A stretch of 19,248 nucleotides of DNA from UBA1172 sp049889655 (GTDB lineage: Bacteria > Pseudomonadota > Alphaproteobacteria > Puniceispirillales > UBA1172): the NCBI GenBank assembly GCA_049889655.1, contig JBMHCY010000026.1, positions 1 through 19,248 on the forward strand, written 5' to 3'. A program made the position numbers and the translations under genes. Positions 1 through 7,752 of this stretch are shown piece after piece. The notes under the pieces were generated by a model. That model was not told the origin of the DNA. It was given only the letters and a program-made list of their open reading frames with translations, and did no database searches. Every line of letters starts with the position of its first letter. The stretch's first letter is position 1.

Positions 1-1091
1 AGCCATTGCGGTGCACCATCACGGATCACGATATTTTCCTCAGTCACCATGATCCCGCCGCCATCGATGGCGATACTGGGCTCGAGCGTGATGAACATGT
101 TTTCGGCCAGCACGGTTTCATCCCAGGCGGCGAGTGACGGCCATTCCGTCAGCTGCATCCCGAGCCCGTGACCAAACCGCCCGACATCGGAGTCCTCAAT
201 CTGCATGGCTTCTGCCATCGCCCGGTAAAGACCGCTGGCGGTGACCCCGGGACGTGCCACCGCAAGGGCGGCATCGGTGGCATGCTGCAAGGCAGCATAG
301 CCGCGGCGGACAGCATCGGAGGCCCGCCCGAGAGCATAGTTGCGGTCGAAATCACAGAAATAGCCCTGCAGCGATGCCCCGGTATCGAGCATCAGCACAT
401 CACCCTCGGCCAGCGGGGTGGCGGTTGGCGGTGAGATCACATCGTCGTAACTGGGCTGCCCGGCGCCACCGACTAGATAGGGAACATTTTCCGCCCCGTG
501 TTCGAGCAGCAATTGCTTGAACCCCCGAAAAACCTGATCGAGGCCCTGGCCAGCCGCCACTTGACCGGGAAGCGCCTCGAAGGCATCACTGGCGATCGCC
601 GTGATCTTTTCAAGAATGCCGATCTCAGCTTCGGATTTGACCATCCGCAGTGACCGGACGATCCCTGTGGCATCGATCCAGTCTGCGTGCAGTGCCCCCC
701 GCAGGCGATCAAGATCATGCAGCGGCATCCGGAAAGCGGTTTCATGCCCCATCATAACGCCGATCCGGTCATGGCCTTGGAGCGCCTCCCGCAACAGGCT
801 GACCCCGTCATCATCGGGGGCTGGGGCAGACCAGGTGCGGATTTCGGCAATCCCGCTGCGGCGCATCAGGGCAGCCCCGATTTCAGGAATGATCGCCAGC
901 GGTGCAGCATCGCGGCGGAGGATAACAAACCACGGCCGTGTCGGGCTTTGCCAGAACAGCGTCCGGAAACCGGTGAAATAGCGGATCTCGGCCTCGCTGG
1001 CGAGCAGGATCAGCGGCAGGTCGGCCTCGGCCATGAGACGCTGGACCCGGGCGATCCGAGCCTCATATTCGGCCGCCGGAAAATCAGTCAT
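1..1091 (-). CDS. M24 family metallopeptidase (Xaa-Pro aminopeptidase / creatinase fold), C-terminus outside the window
   Basis: The reading frame is open from ATG 1091 to the window edge, giving 363 visible codons. It has the two-domain layout of M24 enzymes: an N-terminal creatinase-like domain (about residues 1-145) and a pita-bread catalytic domain from about 155. All five metal ligands of the family can be placed: Asp236 and Asp247 (DTGASLQGYFCDFDR), His308 (RFGHGLG), Glu337 (ITLEPS) and Glu351 (VTEEN). A dinuclear-metal hydrolase acting on an amide or amidine bond in the cytoplasm is therefore likely. Family members include proline peptidases, creatinase, ectoine hydrolase (EutD/DoeA) and the DMSP lyase DddP; the N-terminal domain does not look like the EutD or DddP sequences I know. 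The start overlaps the stop of the upstream lyase gene (ATGACTGA), and GAAGG lies just upstream of the ATG, so the two are probably translationally coupled and work in one pathway. Only a few dozen residues should be missing. Confidence 0.9.
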   Translation of the reverse strand, partial: MTDFPAAEYEARIARVQRLMAEADLPLILLASEAEIRYFTGFRTLFWQSPTRPWFVILRRDAAPLAIIPEIGAALMRRSGIAEIRTWSAPAPDDDGVSLLREALQGHDRIGVMMGHETAFRMPLHDLDRLRGALHADWIDATGIVRSLRMVKSEAEIGILEKITAIASDAFEALPGQVAAGQGLDQVFRGFKQLLLEHGAENVPYLVGGAGQPSYDDVISPPTATPLAEGDVLMLDTGASLQGYFCDFDRNYALGRASDAVRRGYAALQHATDAALAVARPGVTASGLYRAMAEAMQIEDSDVGRFGHGLGMQLTEWPSLAAWDETVLAENMFITLEPSIAIDGGGIMVTEENIVIRDGAPQW

Positions 1092-2148
1092 CAACCGGGC
1101 CTTCGGAAATAAAGACAAGAACCCGGCTTTCCGCCCCGAGCCCGAAAAGCCCCTGTTCCGCCGCCATCATCGCAGCGGCAAGCCCGGCCCCGCCCGAAGG
1201 GCTGGTGGCAAGACCGGCAGCAGCCATCTGCGGCAGCCGGGCGGCGACGTCATCATCGCTGATGGTGGCAAAATCAGTGGCGGTTTGTGAGAGGCTCAAG
1301 AGCGCTGTCTGTGAGGCCCGTTTACAATCGAGCCTGCCCATCGACGAGACCCCGGAACCGGCATCGCAGATAGCCCTTTCGGCCATCCCCTGGCGCAGTG
1401 CCGGGGCACGGTCCGGTTCAACAACAATGATCCGGGGCGTCGCCCCGAAACGGGCACGCAGATGCACGGCCATGGCAGCGGCAAAGCCGCCCACCCCGGC
1501 CTGCAGGAAGACATGGCTCGGCGGCTGCGGGCAATCATCGGCGGCTTCCCGCGCCGCCACCAGATAGCCCTGCATGACCCCGACCCCGCCATCATGGCCG
1601 GGCCAGGTTGAATCGGAAAGCAGTGTCCAGCCATTGGCCTCAGCAGCGTCTTCCGCCGCCACCATGCTGGCCTCGTAATCATCCCCTGCGATCACCACCT
1701 CGGCCCCCATGCCGCGAAGCCGTTCCGCAAAAGAGCCGGGGACAGTCCGGCTCAGATAGATCACCGATGATGCGCCAAAAATTCTTGATCCGGCGACCAC
1801 GGAAAGCCCGTGATTGCCGGCACTGGCCGTAACAAAAACCCGGCCCTCGAGCGCTTCGGCCCAGGGGCGGTCACCACGGGCGGCGGCTGCTTCCCGGGCG
1901 ATGACAAAGGCCGCACCGAGCGCCTTGAAACTGCCCATGCCCATGCGGGCCCGTTCATCTTTGGCATAAAGCCCGCCAAGACCCAGCCGCCGGGCTTCAT
2001 CATCGAGGAGATGGAGAGGGGTGGCAGCCGCCGCAGGGCAATGCTGCAACAGCGCCTCGACCGCGCCGACATCAGTGCTGATCGGCGTTGCCTCAAGGTT
2101 GTCAAGACCGGTGGGATAAAGCGGATTGGTATCAAAGGACAAGGTCAT
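1084..2148 (-). CDS. PLP-dependent ammonia-lyase, diaminopropionate ammonia-lyase-like
   Basis: The 354-residue protein is a fold-type II PLP enzyme. Lys75 in GSFKALG is the expected Schiff-base lysine, SAGNHG (109-114) is the phosphate/Asn loop, and VFLQAGVGG (213-221) is the glycine-rich cofactor loop. The motifs KDERARMGMGSFKALG, a DSTWPG segment followed by MQGY, and HVFLQAGVG resemble diaminopropionate ammonia-lyase (DpaL/YgeX) more than EutB or threonine dehydratase. Such enzymes turn 2,3-diaminopropionate into pyruvate and ammonia. One oddity: DpaL enzymes have Asp in TDGNHG, an acid that from memory is catalytic for the D-isomer, whereas Ala110 stands here, so substrate or stereospecificity may differ. 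I chose ATG 2148; a TTG 36 bases upstream is in frame but would add an uncharacteristic Cys-rich tail. Its 3' end overlaps the M24 peptidase start. It is transcribed divergently from the Asp/Glu racemase-family gene, as in ectoine-type catabolic clusters. Class confidence is high, exact substrate low. Confidence 0.85.
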   Translation of the reverse strand: MTLSFDTNPLYPTGLDNLEATPISTDVGAVEALLQHCPAAAATPLHLLDDEARRLGLGGLYAKDERARMGMGSFKALGAAFVIAREAAAARGDRPWAEALEGRVFVTASAGNHGLSVVAGSRIFGASSVIYLSRTVPGSFAERLRGMGAEVVIAGDDYEASMVAAEDAAEANGWTLLSDSTWPGHDGGVGVMQGYLVAAREAADDCPQPPSHVFLQAGVGGFAAAMAVHLRARFGATPRIIVVEPDRAPALRQGMAERAICDAGSGVSSMGRLDCKRASQTALLSLSQTATDFATISDDDVAARLPQMAAAGLATSPSGGAGLAAAMMAAEQGLFGLGAESRVLVFISEGPVDD

Positions 2149-2168
2149 CACCAAACATTGACAGGTCT

Positions 2169-2184
2169 TTGACACCGGCGTCAA
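2169..2184. promoter_or_regulatory. Candidate operator palindrome between divergent genes
   Basis: TTGACACCGGCGTCAA is a 16-bp inverted repeat with one mismatched pair (A2174/C2179): arms TTGAC and GTCAA around a CCGG core. It lies in the 110-bp gap between the lyase start (2148) and the racemase-family start (2259). A second TTGACA occurs 11 bp to the left at 2158-2163. The position suits a dimeric regulator controlling both directions, but the regulator is not in the window and TTGACA also resembles a -35 box, so this is inference. Confidence 0.35.
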
Positions 2185-2245
2185 GGGCGATACAGGTTGA
2201 TCTTTACATCACCAGTCTGCCGGTCTAGTTCTAGAAAGAGGTTTT

Positions 2246-2252
2246 GAGGGAG
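2246..2252 (+). promoter_or_regulatory. Shine-Dalgarno site deciding the start at 2259
   Basis: GAGGGAG lies 6 bases before ATG 2259. It selects this ATG over the in-frame TTG at 2244, which the site itself overlaps. Confidence 0.7.
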
Positions 2253-2258
2253 TGGGCC

Positions 2259-2999
2259 ATGCCCGGTTTTGATTTTGATTTGACAGAAGAGAGGCGACCG
2301 CGGCTCGGGCTGATCGTGCTCAAATCGGATGAAACGATCGAAACCGAGTTTCGCCAGATCATCCCCGGCAGCTGTGATCTCTACCACAGCCGCATCCCGA
2401 GCCAGCCAGAAGTCACCCCTGAAACACTAATGCAGATGAAGGCCGATATGCCGACCGCCGCCGCCGCATTCCCTGCCAGTTTCGGCATGGATGTCATCGG
2501 CTATGCCTGCACCTCGGGGGCAACGATCATCGGCCCTGATGAGGTTGCATCCCGGATCAGGGAAACCCATCCGGATGCGGCCGTGACCACCCCGATCACC
2601 GCGGTTGTTGCCGCTTTCCGCCATCTCGGCTGCCGCCGCATCGGTTTTGTCACCCCGTATATTCCCGATGTGTCGCTGGCAATCCGCGATTACCTCGAAG
2701 CCGCCGGCTTTGATATCGCCAATCTGGTGTCGTTCGAGCAATCAGAGGAAGCCGTGGTTGCCCGGATCGAGCCGCGGTCGGTACTGAAAGCGATTATTGA
2801 GGTGGCCGGTGATGCGGTTGACGGTGTCTTTGTTTCCTGCACCAATCTCAACAGTTTTTCGATCCTTGACGAGGCCGAGCAGACCATCGGCAAGCCGGTG
2901 GTTTCATCCAATCTCGCACTGGCATGGGATATGCTGCGTCAGGGCAAGGCCGATCTTTCTGCTGCATCCATGCCGGGGATGCTGTTCAACAACCGATGA
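2259..2999 (+). CDS. Asp/Glu racemase / maleate isomerase superfamily protein (EutA-like)
   Basis: The 246-residue protein has the paired catalytic cysteines of the superfamily, one per half: Cys84 in YACTSGAT and Cys194 in FVSCTNLNS. The SCTNL motif and the N-terminal PRLGLIVLKSDET segment are closest to maleate cis-trans isomerases, arylmalonate decarboxylases and EutA of ectoine-utilisation clusters, rather than to glutamate racemase MurI. Such enzymes use one Cys to deprotonate or attack and the other to reprotonate; substrates are small acids or amino acids in the cytoplasm. It is divergent from a PLP lyase and an M24 hydrolase, which suggests it isomerises or racemises an intermediate of the same pathway, for example supplying the correct stereoisomer to the lyase. 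The stop overlaps the next gene's ATG (ATGA at 2996-2999). The ATG was chosen for its well-spaced Shine-Dalgarno. Confidence 0.88.
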   Translation: MPGFDFDLTEERRPRLGLIVLKSDETIETEFRQIIPGSCDLYHSRIPSQPEVTPETLMQMKADMPTAAAAFPASFGMDVIGYACTSGATIIGPDEVASRIRETHPDAAVTTPITAVVAAFRHLGCRRIGFVTPYIPDVSLAIRDYLEAAGFDIANLVSFEQSEEAVVARIEPRSVLKAIIEVAGDAVDGVFVSCTNLNSFSILDEAEQTIGKPVVSSNLALAWDMLRQGKADLSAASMPGMLFNNR

Positions 3000-3724
3000 C
3001 TGCACGGCTGCCCGGCAATCGAATTCAGGCGCATCGCGGGGCCAGTGCCACCTGCCCCGAAAACACCATGGCTGCGTTTCGGGCCGCCCATGCCGCCGGG
3101 GCTAAATCGATCGAAACTGATCTGACGCTGCTGGCTGACGGGGTGTTCTGTCTCCACCATGACCGTGACCTCGGGCGGACAGTGAAGGGTTCCGGCCGGA
3201 TCACCGATCTTGACAGCAGCAGCGTCCGGGCTCTCGATGCAGGCACCTGGCACAACAGCGGCCATGACGGCGAGCCGGTTCCGCTGCTCGGTGATGCACT
3301 GGCCTTTCAGCACGAGACAGGGATCATCTTCAACTGGGAGATCAAGGATCAGGGCAGCGTGGCCATCGGCGATCTGGCCCGGGCGGTGATGACAGCCCTG
3401 CAGCAGGCCGACCCGGCATTGACGCTGGTCTCGTCGTTTTCGCTGCCGCTGCTTGAAGCCCTGCACGCGGCCGGGTTTCACCACAAACTCGCGCTGATCG
3501 CCGAAGAAACCCCCGAAGGCTGGGCGGAAACAGGCCGCCGCCTCGGGCTGGAAGGTTTCCATCTCGATGCTGATTTTCTTGACAGCAAGGCCATCACGGC
3601 CATGCAGGAAAGTGGCTTTGCCACACGCATCTATACCGTCAATGATGCCGAAACCTTCACCCGCTGCGCCGGGCTGGGCATTGACACCATCATCACCGAC
3701 AAGCCGGAAGAATTTATCGCTTAG
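2996..3724 (+). CDS. Glycerophosphodiester phosphodiesterase (GDPD family, cytoplasmic UgpQ-like)
   Basis: The 242-residue TIM-barrel protein hydrolyses glycerophosphodiesters to glycerol-3-phosphate and an alcohol in characterised relatives. The signature residues are in place: His13-Arg14 (AHRGAS), the PENT motif at 21-24, Glu40 and Asp42 (SIETDLTLLADG) binding the metal, and His55 in LHHDRD as the second catalytic histidine. The C-terminal YTVND and DTIITDKPEE motifs are also typical. There is no signal peptide, and the length matches bacterial cytoplasmic GDPDs. The start ATG overlaps the preceding stop by four bases, so it is probably translationally coupled to the racemase-family gene, though a metabolic link is not obvious. 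The 3' end overlaps by four bases, tail to tail, with a metallo-beta-lactamase-fold lipoprotein gene on the other strand. A longer in-frame start exists at 2924 but lies inside the upstream gene and would add an unrelated tail. Confidence 0.92.
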   Translation: MTARLPGNRIQAHRGASATCPENTMAAFRAAHAAGAKSIETDLTLLADGVFCLHHDRDLGRTVKGSGRITDLDSSSVRALDAGTWHNSGHDGEPVPLLGDALAFQHETGIIFNWEIKDQGSVAIGDLARAVMTALQQADPALTLVSSFSLPLLEALHAAGFHHKLALIAEETPEGWAETGRRLGLEGFHLDADFLDSKAITAMQESGFATRIYTVNDAETFTRCAGLGIDTIITDKPEEFIA

Positions 3725-4782
3725 TCGGGCTTTGGCAAAAGCCAGCGTTCGCCATGGGTAAGGGCCCTGAACCGGTCACGTCCAATCCCGGCCGCATCAA
3801 GAGCCGCCGCAAGACGTTGCGGCGGTTCAGCCATGGGCTCGAGCGTCAGTTTGAACGTTCCCCAGTGAATACCCACCGCGTGACCGGCCTTGAGGTCAGA
3901 AAAAATCTGAACTGCTTCTTCAGGATTCACATGGGAATTTTTCATGAAATCCCGAGGCTGATACGCCCCGATGGGGATCGCCGCCAGATCGGGTGAGCCG
4001 AGACGCGCCCGGGTTTCATTGAAATCATTGCTGTAACCGGTATCCCCGGCGAAATAGAAACTGTAGCCATCATCAAAATCGATCATGAAACCGGCCCAGA
4101 GGGTCACATTGCGATCAAACGGTGTCCGCGATGACCAGTGCCTGAGCGGTGTCGCGGTGATATCCATCCCGGCGGCAGCAGTGGCATCCCACCAATCCAG
4201 TTCGGTCACATCGGTAAAGCCTGCCTCCCTGATCATCTGCGCAAGCCCGAGGGGGACAACCACCTTGATCCCGGGTTGGGCCGCAGCCAGTTCTTCAAGG
4301 GCGGCAAGATCAAGGTGATCGTAATGGCTGTGCGAGATCACCACCAGATCAATGGGCGGCAGATCAGCAACGGCGAGTGCCGGCGGCACGACACGCCGGG
4401 GCCCCGCAAAGGAAAAGGGTGAGGCCCTTTCGGAGAAGACCGGGTCTGTCAGCACACGCTTGTTCTGATATTCAAACAACAGCGTCGCATGGCCAATCCA
4501 TACCAGCTGAGGCCGCAGCGGATCAGGATCAGCGGGCGGGGTTTCCAAAAGGGGGAAGCCATTTTTTTCTGACGGGTCTTCGGGACGGGTGAAAAATTTC
4601 CATGCGACCCCAAGCAGTTCACCGGCAGATTTATCATGGCGTGTGCCATCAGGATGCGTGAACCTTTTCGTTTCAGCATCATATTGTGGCGATTGCGCGT
4701 AATCAGGCATGGCCGTACACCCGGCCAGGACCAGGACAGCAAGGCAAATGAACCATTGTTGCATCCTTCTGACGTGTTTCAT
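3721..4782 (-). CDS. Metallo-beta-lactamase-fold lipoprotein, NAPE-PLD-like hydrolase
   Basis: The 353-residue protein begins with a lipoprotein signal: a hydrophobic segment (about 10-21) ending in the lipobox LAGC with Cys22 as the lipidation site. The residue after Cys is Thr, so outer-membrane sorting is more likely than retention in the inner membrane. The catalytic motif HSHYDH (151-156) is the binuclear zinc HxHxDH signature, with downstream ligands in LRHWSSRT, FAGDTGYS and GIHWGTF. The sequence VWIGHAT, LTDPVF and the RTPFDRN motif match the UlaG/NAPE-phospholipase D-like subgroup, whose characterised members cleave phosphodiester bonds, so a periplasmic or envelope phospholipid-type substrate is reasonable but unproven. 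It starts two bases after the stop of the membrane-protein gene, implying co-transcription. An alternative ATG at 4764 would still keep the lipobox. Confidence 0.87.
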   Translation of the reverse strand: MKHVRRMQQWFICLAVLVLAGCTAMPDYAQSPQYDAETKRFTHPDGTRHDKSAGELLGVAWKFFTRPEDPSEKNGFPLLETPPADPDPLRPQLVWIGHATLLFEYQNKRVLTDPVFSERASPFSFAGPRRVVPPALAVADLPPIDLVVISHSHYDHLDLAALEELAAAQPGIKVVVPLGLAQMIREAGFTDVTELDWWDATAAAGMDITATPLRHWSSRTPFDRNVTLWAGFMIDFDDGYSFYFAGDTGYSNDFNETRARLGSPDLAAIPIGAYQPRDFMKNSHVNPEEAVQIFSDLKAGHAVGIHWGTFKLTLEPMAEPPQRLAAALDAAGIGRDRFRALTHGERWLLPKPD

Positions 4783-4784
4783 GA

Positions 4785-5213
4785 TTATAGTGTCGTTGTT
4801 ACGGCAATTCCGCCGAGCACCAGCACGAGGCCGCCGCGGCTCACTGTCATCATGGATTTCATGAACCGGGCATCAGGCGGTGATCCGGCCTGAATGGCAC
4901 GGTGCAGGTGCAGGTTTGCTGCCGCCGACGCCCCCAGCAATACCCCTGCGCCAACGAGTTTGACCGTGAACGCTGTCCCAAGCGCCAGTGTGCCGTAAAT
5001 CGCATGGGCAAGGCCGATCCCTGTCAGCCACAGCACGACAATCGCCGCGAGACCAGCCAGCCCCAGCACACGCAGGGCCTTGCCGACGGGCGGAGCAGGC
5101 GGTGTCTGCGCCTTGATATGCATGGATTGCACCACGGCCCCGCCGACACCGATGCCGCCTGCCACAAAAAGACAAAGATAGTGAATGAATTTGAGAACAA
5201 CGATACCGGTCAT
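4785..5213 (-). CDS. Small four-helix membrane protein, function unknown
   Basis: The 142-residue protein shows four hydrophobic segments at about residues 5-28, 46-66, 72-95 and 122-141, joined by short polar loops with charged residues (HIKAQ after helix 1, HLHRA after helix 3). It has no enzymatic motif I recognise. The pattern with a His in helix 1 (KFIHYLCLF) vaguely recalls CopD/DUF2269-type membrane proteins, without enough similarity to claim it. An AGGA lies 8 bases before the ATG. It directly precedes the lipoprotein hydrolase gene with a 2-base gap, so the two probably act together in the envelope. It follows the M81 peptidase gene after 59 bases with no convincing terminator. Confidence 0.7.
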   Translation of the reverse strand: MTGIVVLKFIHYLCLFVAGGIGVGGAVVQSMHIKAQTPPAPPVGKALRVLGLAGLAAIVVLWLTGIGLAHAIYGTLALGTAFTVKLVGAGVLLGASAAANLHLHRAIQAGSPPDARFMKSMMTVSRGGLVLVLGGIAVTTTL

Positions 5214-5272
5214 CGAAAAATCCTGAAAAAGAGACTACCCGATCATCTTAACATATTCTTGAAGGCCAGGCA

Positions 5273-6793
5273 TCACCTGCCATGAGGCTTGCCGCCGGGC
5301 ATCCGCCTGACCCCGGGGCGCAGATGCCTGAATTCCACCTCATCAAGACGGCACGGGTGGAGACCCGGGGCATAGGCGTTGATCACGGCACCGCCGAGAG
5401 GTTCATAATCAGCCCGGAAATGCACTGTGCTCTTGACGACGATGATCGCTGCCTCGGCCGGGTTGATCCCGAGATGGGTGAAAATCGCCTGATCCAGATT
5501 CTGGCATCGCTTGGATGAGACAACGATCGTGATATCCGCCTTATCATGGACCGGCGTGATCACCGCTGACGGCCCGGCATCGGCAACACAGCCGCGATAC
5601 ATCGCCCCGCCAAACGGGAAATTCCCGTTGCTGATCGTCCCGACGCGGAACGGCCCTGCCACAGGCTTGCCGCCACCGCGGCCACCGAGATGGCCATCGA
5701 TCACCGCCCCTTCACCGGCAGCATGGGCCATGGCAGCGAGGTGCGGGTCATGCACCATGCCGACAATCGCCGCGCTGGCTTCTGCACGGATCAGGGCTTC
5801 GATGAGGCCGGTTGTATCGGACGTCCCGCCAGCCCCGGGATTATCCTGAACATCGGCAATCACCACCGGCTTGCCACTGGCGGCATGGGCTTCCATGGCT
5901 GCGGCAACGGCCTCATCCGGGTCAAGCAGCCCGGCTTTGAACGCGGGTTCCGCGGCAACAGCCTTCTTACTGAGCCTGGCAATCATCGCCTCGGCTTTCT
6001 CGGGGGTTTCAGCATAGGCGAGAAAGGCCGGGCCGGCATCGGCAATATCAGAGGCCGGGAACCCGGCCGCAAATTCCGCCCAGCAGGGTGGCGTCTCGCC
6101 AAGGCTCGCCACATCGTCATAAAGCCCGCGGATAGGCTCCTCACCCGTGAACTGCGCCTGCAGGGGGATAAGATAGGGGAGTTGCCGCCAGGCCGCATGG
6201 CAGACCCCGCCCCCCAGCAGATGCAGCAAGACCGGCAGGGCCCGGGCCCCTGTTTCGGCCATATCAAGATGCGGATAGGTCCTGAAGACAGTAATGGCCG
6301 AGGCCAGATCGACCATTTGCCGGGTCAGGTTGGCGTGCAGATCAAGGCTGACAACCACCGGGCATTCATCACCGACAAGGCGGCGGATGCGGCTGAGCAA
6401 TTCGCCCTCACCATCAGCATGGCTTTCAGTCACCATGGCCCCGTGCAGATCAAGATAGATCCCGTCAATGTCCCCGGCGGCGGCAATGCCGTCAAGAATG
6501 ATCGCCGCGATGGTTTCAAACGCCTCATCAGTCACGAAGGACGCCGGTTCCGCCGATGCCCAGCAGAGCGGGATCAGCGTGATCTCCTCAGCAGGGTGTT
6601 GCGCGTTATGTTCATCAACAGCAGCGATGAACCCGGCCAGTGGGATTGTCGTGCCCTGCAACCCGGGGCGGACGTCATCGCCTTTCAGCAGACCAGGCCA
6701 GGAATCCCATAGCTCGAACTCCTCCAGCGTTGCTTTTGTGGCGGCGAAGGTGTTCGTTTCGTGCTGGAATCCGGCCGCGATAATCCGTGTCAT
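5273..6793 (-). CDS. M81 family metallopeptidase (MlrC-like)
   Basis: The 506-residue protein has the full length and N-terminal signature of the MlrC family (GFQHETNTF at 8-16). Putative zinc-binding motifs are LDLHGAM (Asp115, His117), SLDLHANL (Asp151, His153) and YPHLDMAETG. The C-terminal half carries the MlrC domain with VIADVQDNPGAGG and FPFGGAMYRG. MlrC was named for the last step of microcystin degradation in Sphingomonas, but most family members occur, as here, in catabolic clusters with amidohydrolase-type genes and act on small unknown amides. No signal peptide is visible, so it is cytoplasmic. It lies 21 bases after the PhyH-family dioxygenase gene in the same direction, consistent with one transcript. 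GAAGG before the ATG supports the start. Confidence 0.92.
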   Translation of the reverse strand: MTRIIAAGFQHETNTFAATKATLEEFELWDSWPGLLKGDDVRPGLQGTTIPLAGFIAAVDEHNAQHPAEEITLIPLCWASAEPASFVTDEAFETIAAIILDGIAAAGDIDGIYLDLHGAMVTESHADGEGELLSRIRRLVGDECPVVVSLDLHANLTRQMVDLASAITVFRTYPHLDMAETGARALPVLLHLLGGGVCHAAWRQLPYLIPLQAQFTGEEPIRGLYDDVASLGETPPCWAEFAAGFPASDIADAGPAFLAYAETPEKAEAMIARLSKKAVAAEPAFKAGLLDPDEAVAAAMEAHAASGKPVVIADVQDNPGAGGTSDTTGLIEALIRAEASAAIVGMVHDPHLAAMAHAAGEGAVIDGHLGGRGGGKPVAGPFRVGTISNGNFPFGGAMYRGCVADAGPSAVITPVHDKADITIVVSSKRCQNLDQAIFTHLGINPAEAAIIVVKSTVHFRADYEPLGGAVINAYAPGLHPCRLDEVEFRHLRPGVRRMPGGKPHGR

Positions 6794-6814
6794 GCCCGAC
6801 CCTTCAATGCTGCT

Positions 6815-7690
6815 TCATGAATAGAATTTCTTGTCGGTGACGCCGTCCATGGTGGCGCTGGCCTGGGCATCCCGGATGGCATCATAGCGGGCCATGGCAT
6901 CAGGGCTGAACGGGGCCTGCGGCGGCGTAACATGGATGAAATTGCCAATCTCGTCCTGCCCACGCACAAGCATGGCATAATCGGTCGAGGCCACTTCCTG
7001 GCTGACCCGCGGCGTCACATAGCGAATGGCAACCCCGATCCGCCTGTCATCGGAAACATTGGGGCCGGAGCCGTGGATCATCAGCCCGTGATGCAGGGAC
7101 ATCTGCCCCGGTTTGAGGGCGATGGTCGTGCGGTCTTCCGGGGCGATCTCGACAGCGATTTCCTGCCCCCGCGACAGCATATTGTTTTCATCGAACGTAT
7201 CATGATGCGGCATGATCGGGTTCTTGTGGCTGCCGGAAACAAATTCCATGCAGCCGCTTTCCAGCGTCGCCGGTGACAGGGCGATCCAGGCTGTCACCAT
7301 CTCGGAGGTCGCGCCGAGCCCCCAATAGGTTAGATCCTGATGCATGGTGATGATCTTCGATGACTGCTTTTCCTTGACCATGAACTCAACACTGTAGATC
7401 AGGATATCGGGGCCAAGAATCCCCTCGATCACATCCAGCACTTCTTTCCTGCTGGCGATTTCTGCAGCAAAGGGCATGACGTAATGGGCATTGAGCCGGC
7501 AATAATTGCCGAACGGGCGCGGCAGTTTGCCTGCCGCTGTCCACTCTGCCTCGAGCGTCTCAAATGCGCGGCGGCCGCTGGCGGCTTCGGCTTCGGACAT
7601 CACCGTCAGGGGAAACAGAAACCCTTCTTCCCAGTAACGGTCGATATCGGTCTGATGCAGATGACCTTCGGCAAGATTAACAGCATTCAT
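6815..7690 (-). CDS. Phytanoyl-CoA dioxygenase (PhyH) family Fe(II)/2-oxoglutarate oxygenase
   Basis: The 291-residue protein has the facial triad of non-haem iron oxygenases: His117 and Asp119 in MHQDLTYWG, and His206 in GLMIHGSGPN. Arg217 in the NVSDDRRIG segment should bind the 2-oxoglutarate carboxylate. The acid in HxD is present, so hydroxylation is expected rather than the halogenation typical of HxG/A relatives such as SyrB2. The WIALSPATLESGCMEF stretch is characteristic of the small-molecule branch of the family. Ectoine hydroxylase EctD belongs to the same superfamily, but its signature around the HxD differs, so this is not EctD. The substrate is unknown. Flanking genes for an arginase-family hydrolase, a hydroxypyruvate-isomerase-like enzyme and an M81 peptidase suggest it oxidises a nitrogen-rich carbon source and releases an aldehyde or 2-hydroxy product. 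ATG 7690 was chosen over TTG 7717 because of the Shine-Dalgarno. Confidence 0.9.
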   Translation of the reverse strand: MNAVNLAEGHLHQTDIDRYWEEGFLFPLTVMSEAEAASGRRAFETLEAEWTAAGKLPRPFGNYCRLNAHYVMPFAAEIASRKEVLDVIEGILGPDILIYSVEFMVKEKQSSKIITMHQDLTYWGLGATSEMVTAWIALSPATLESGCMEFVSGSHKNPIMPHHDTFDENNMLSRGQEIAVEIAPEDRTTIALKPGQMSLHHGLMIHGSGPNVSDDRRIGVAIRYVTPRVSQEVASTDYAMLVRGQDEIGNFIHVTPPQAPFSPDAMARYDAIRDAQASATMDGVTDKKFYS

Positions 7691-7697
7691 CGCGAGG

Positions 7698-7702
7698 CTC
7701 CT
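7698..7702 (-). promoter_or_regulatory. Shine-Dalgarno site deciding the start at 7690
   Basis: AGGAG on the minus strand lies 7 bases before ATG 7690. It sits inside the extension that a TTG start at 7717 would translate, so the ATG is the better start. Confidence 0.7.
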
Positions 7703-7752
7703 CTCAACAGATGGCAAAGAGTGTCACAGCCGGGGGGCCAGATCAAGCCGGA

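Noticed and set aside
3728..3743. Short hairpin GGCTTT-GGCA-AAAGCC just after the phosphodiesterase stop, as a possible terminator
   Set aside because: The 6-bp stem is weak, no T-run follows on either side, and it lies inside the last codons of the opposite gene.
5690..6712. 340-codon open frame on the plus strand
   Set aside because: It is the antisense shadow of the M81 peptidase gene, with an implausible Gly/Arg/His/Pro-rich composition and no family motifs.
5273..6793. Microcystin degradation pathway
   Set aside because: Only the broad M81 family is present; MlrA and MlrB are absent and the neighbours suggest small nitrogen compounds instead.
6815..7690. Ectoine hydroxylase (EctD) as identity of the PhyH-family gene
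   Set aside because: The superfamily is shared, but the region around the HxD motif does not match the EctD signature and no ectoine synthesis genes are present.
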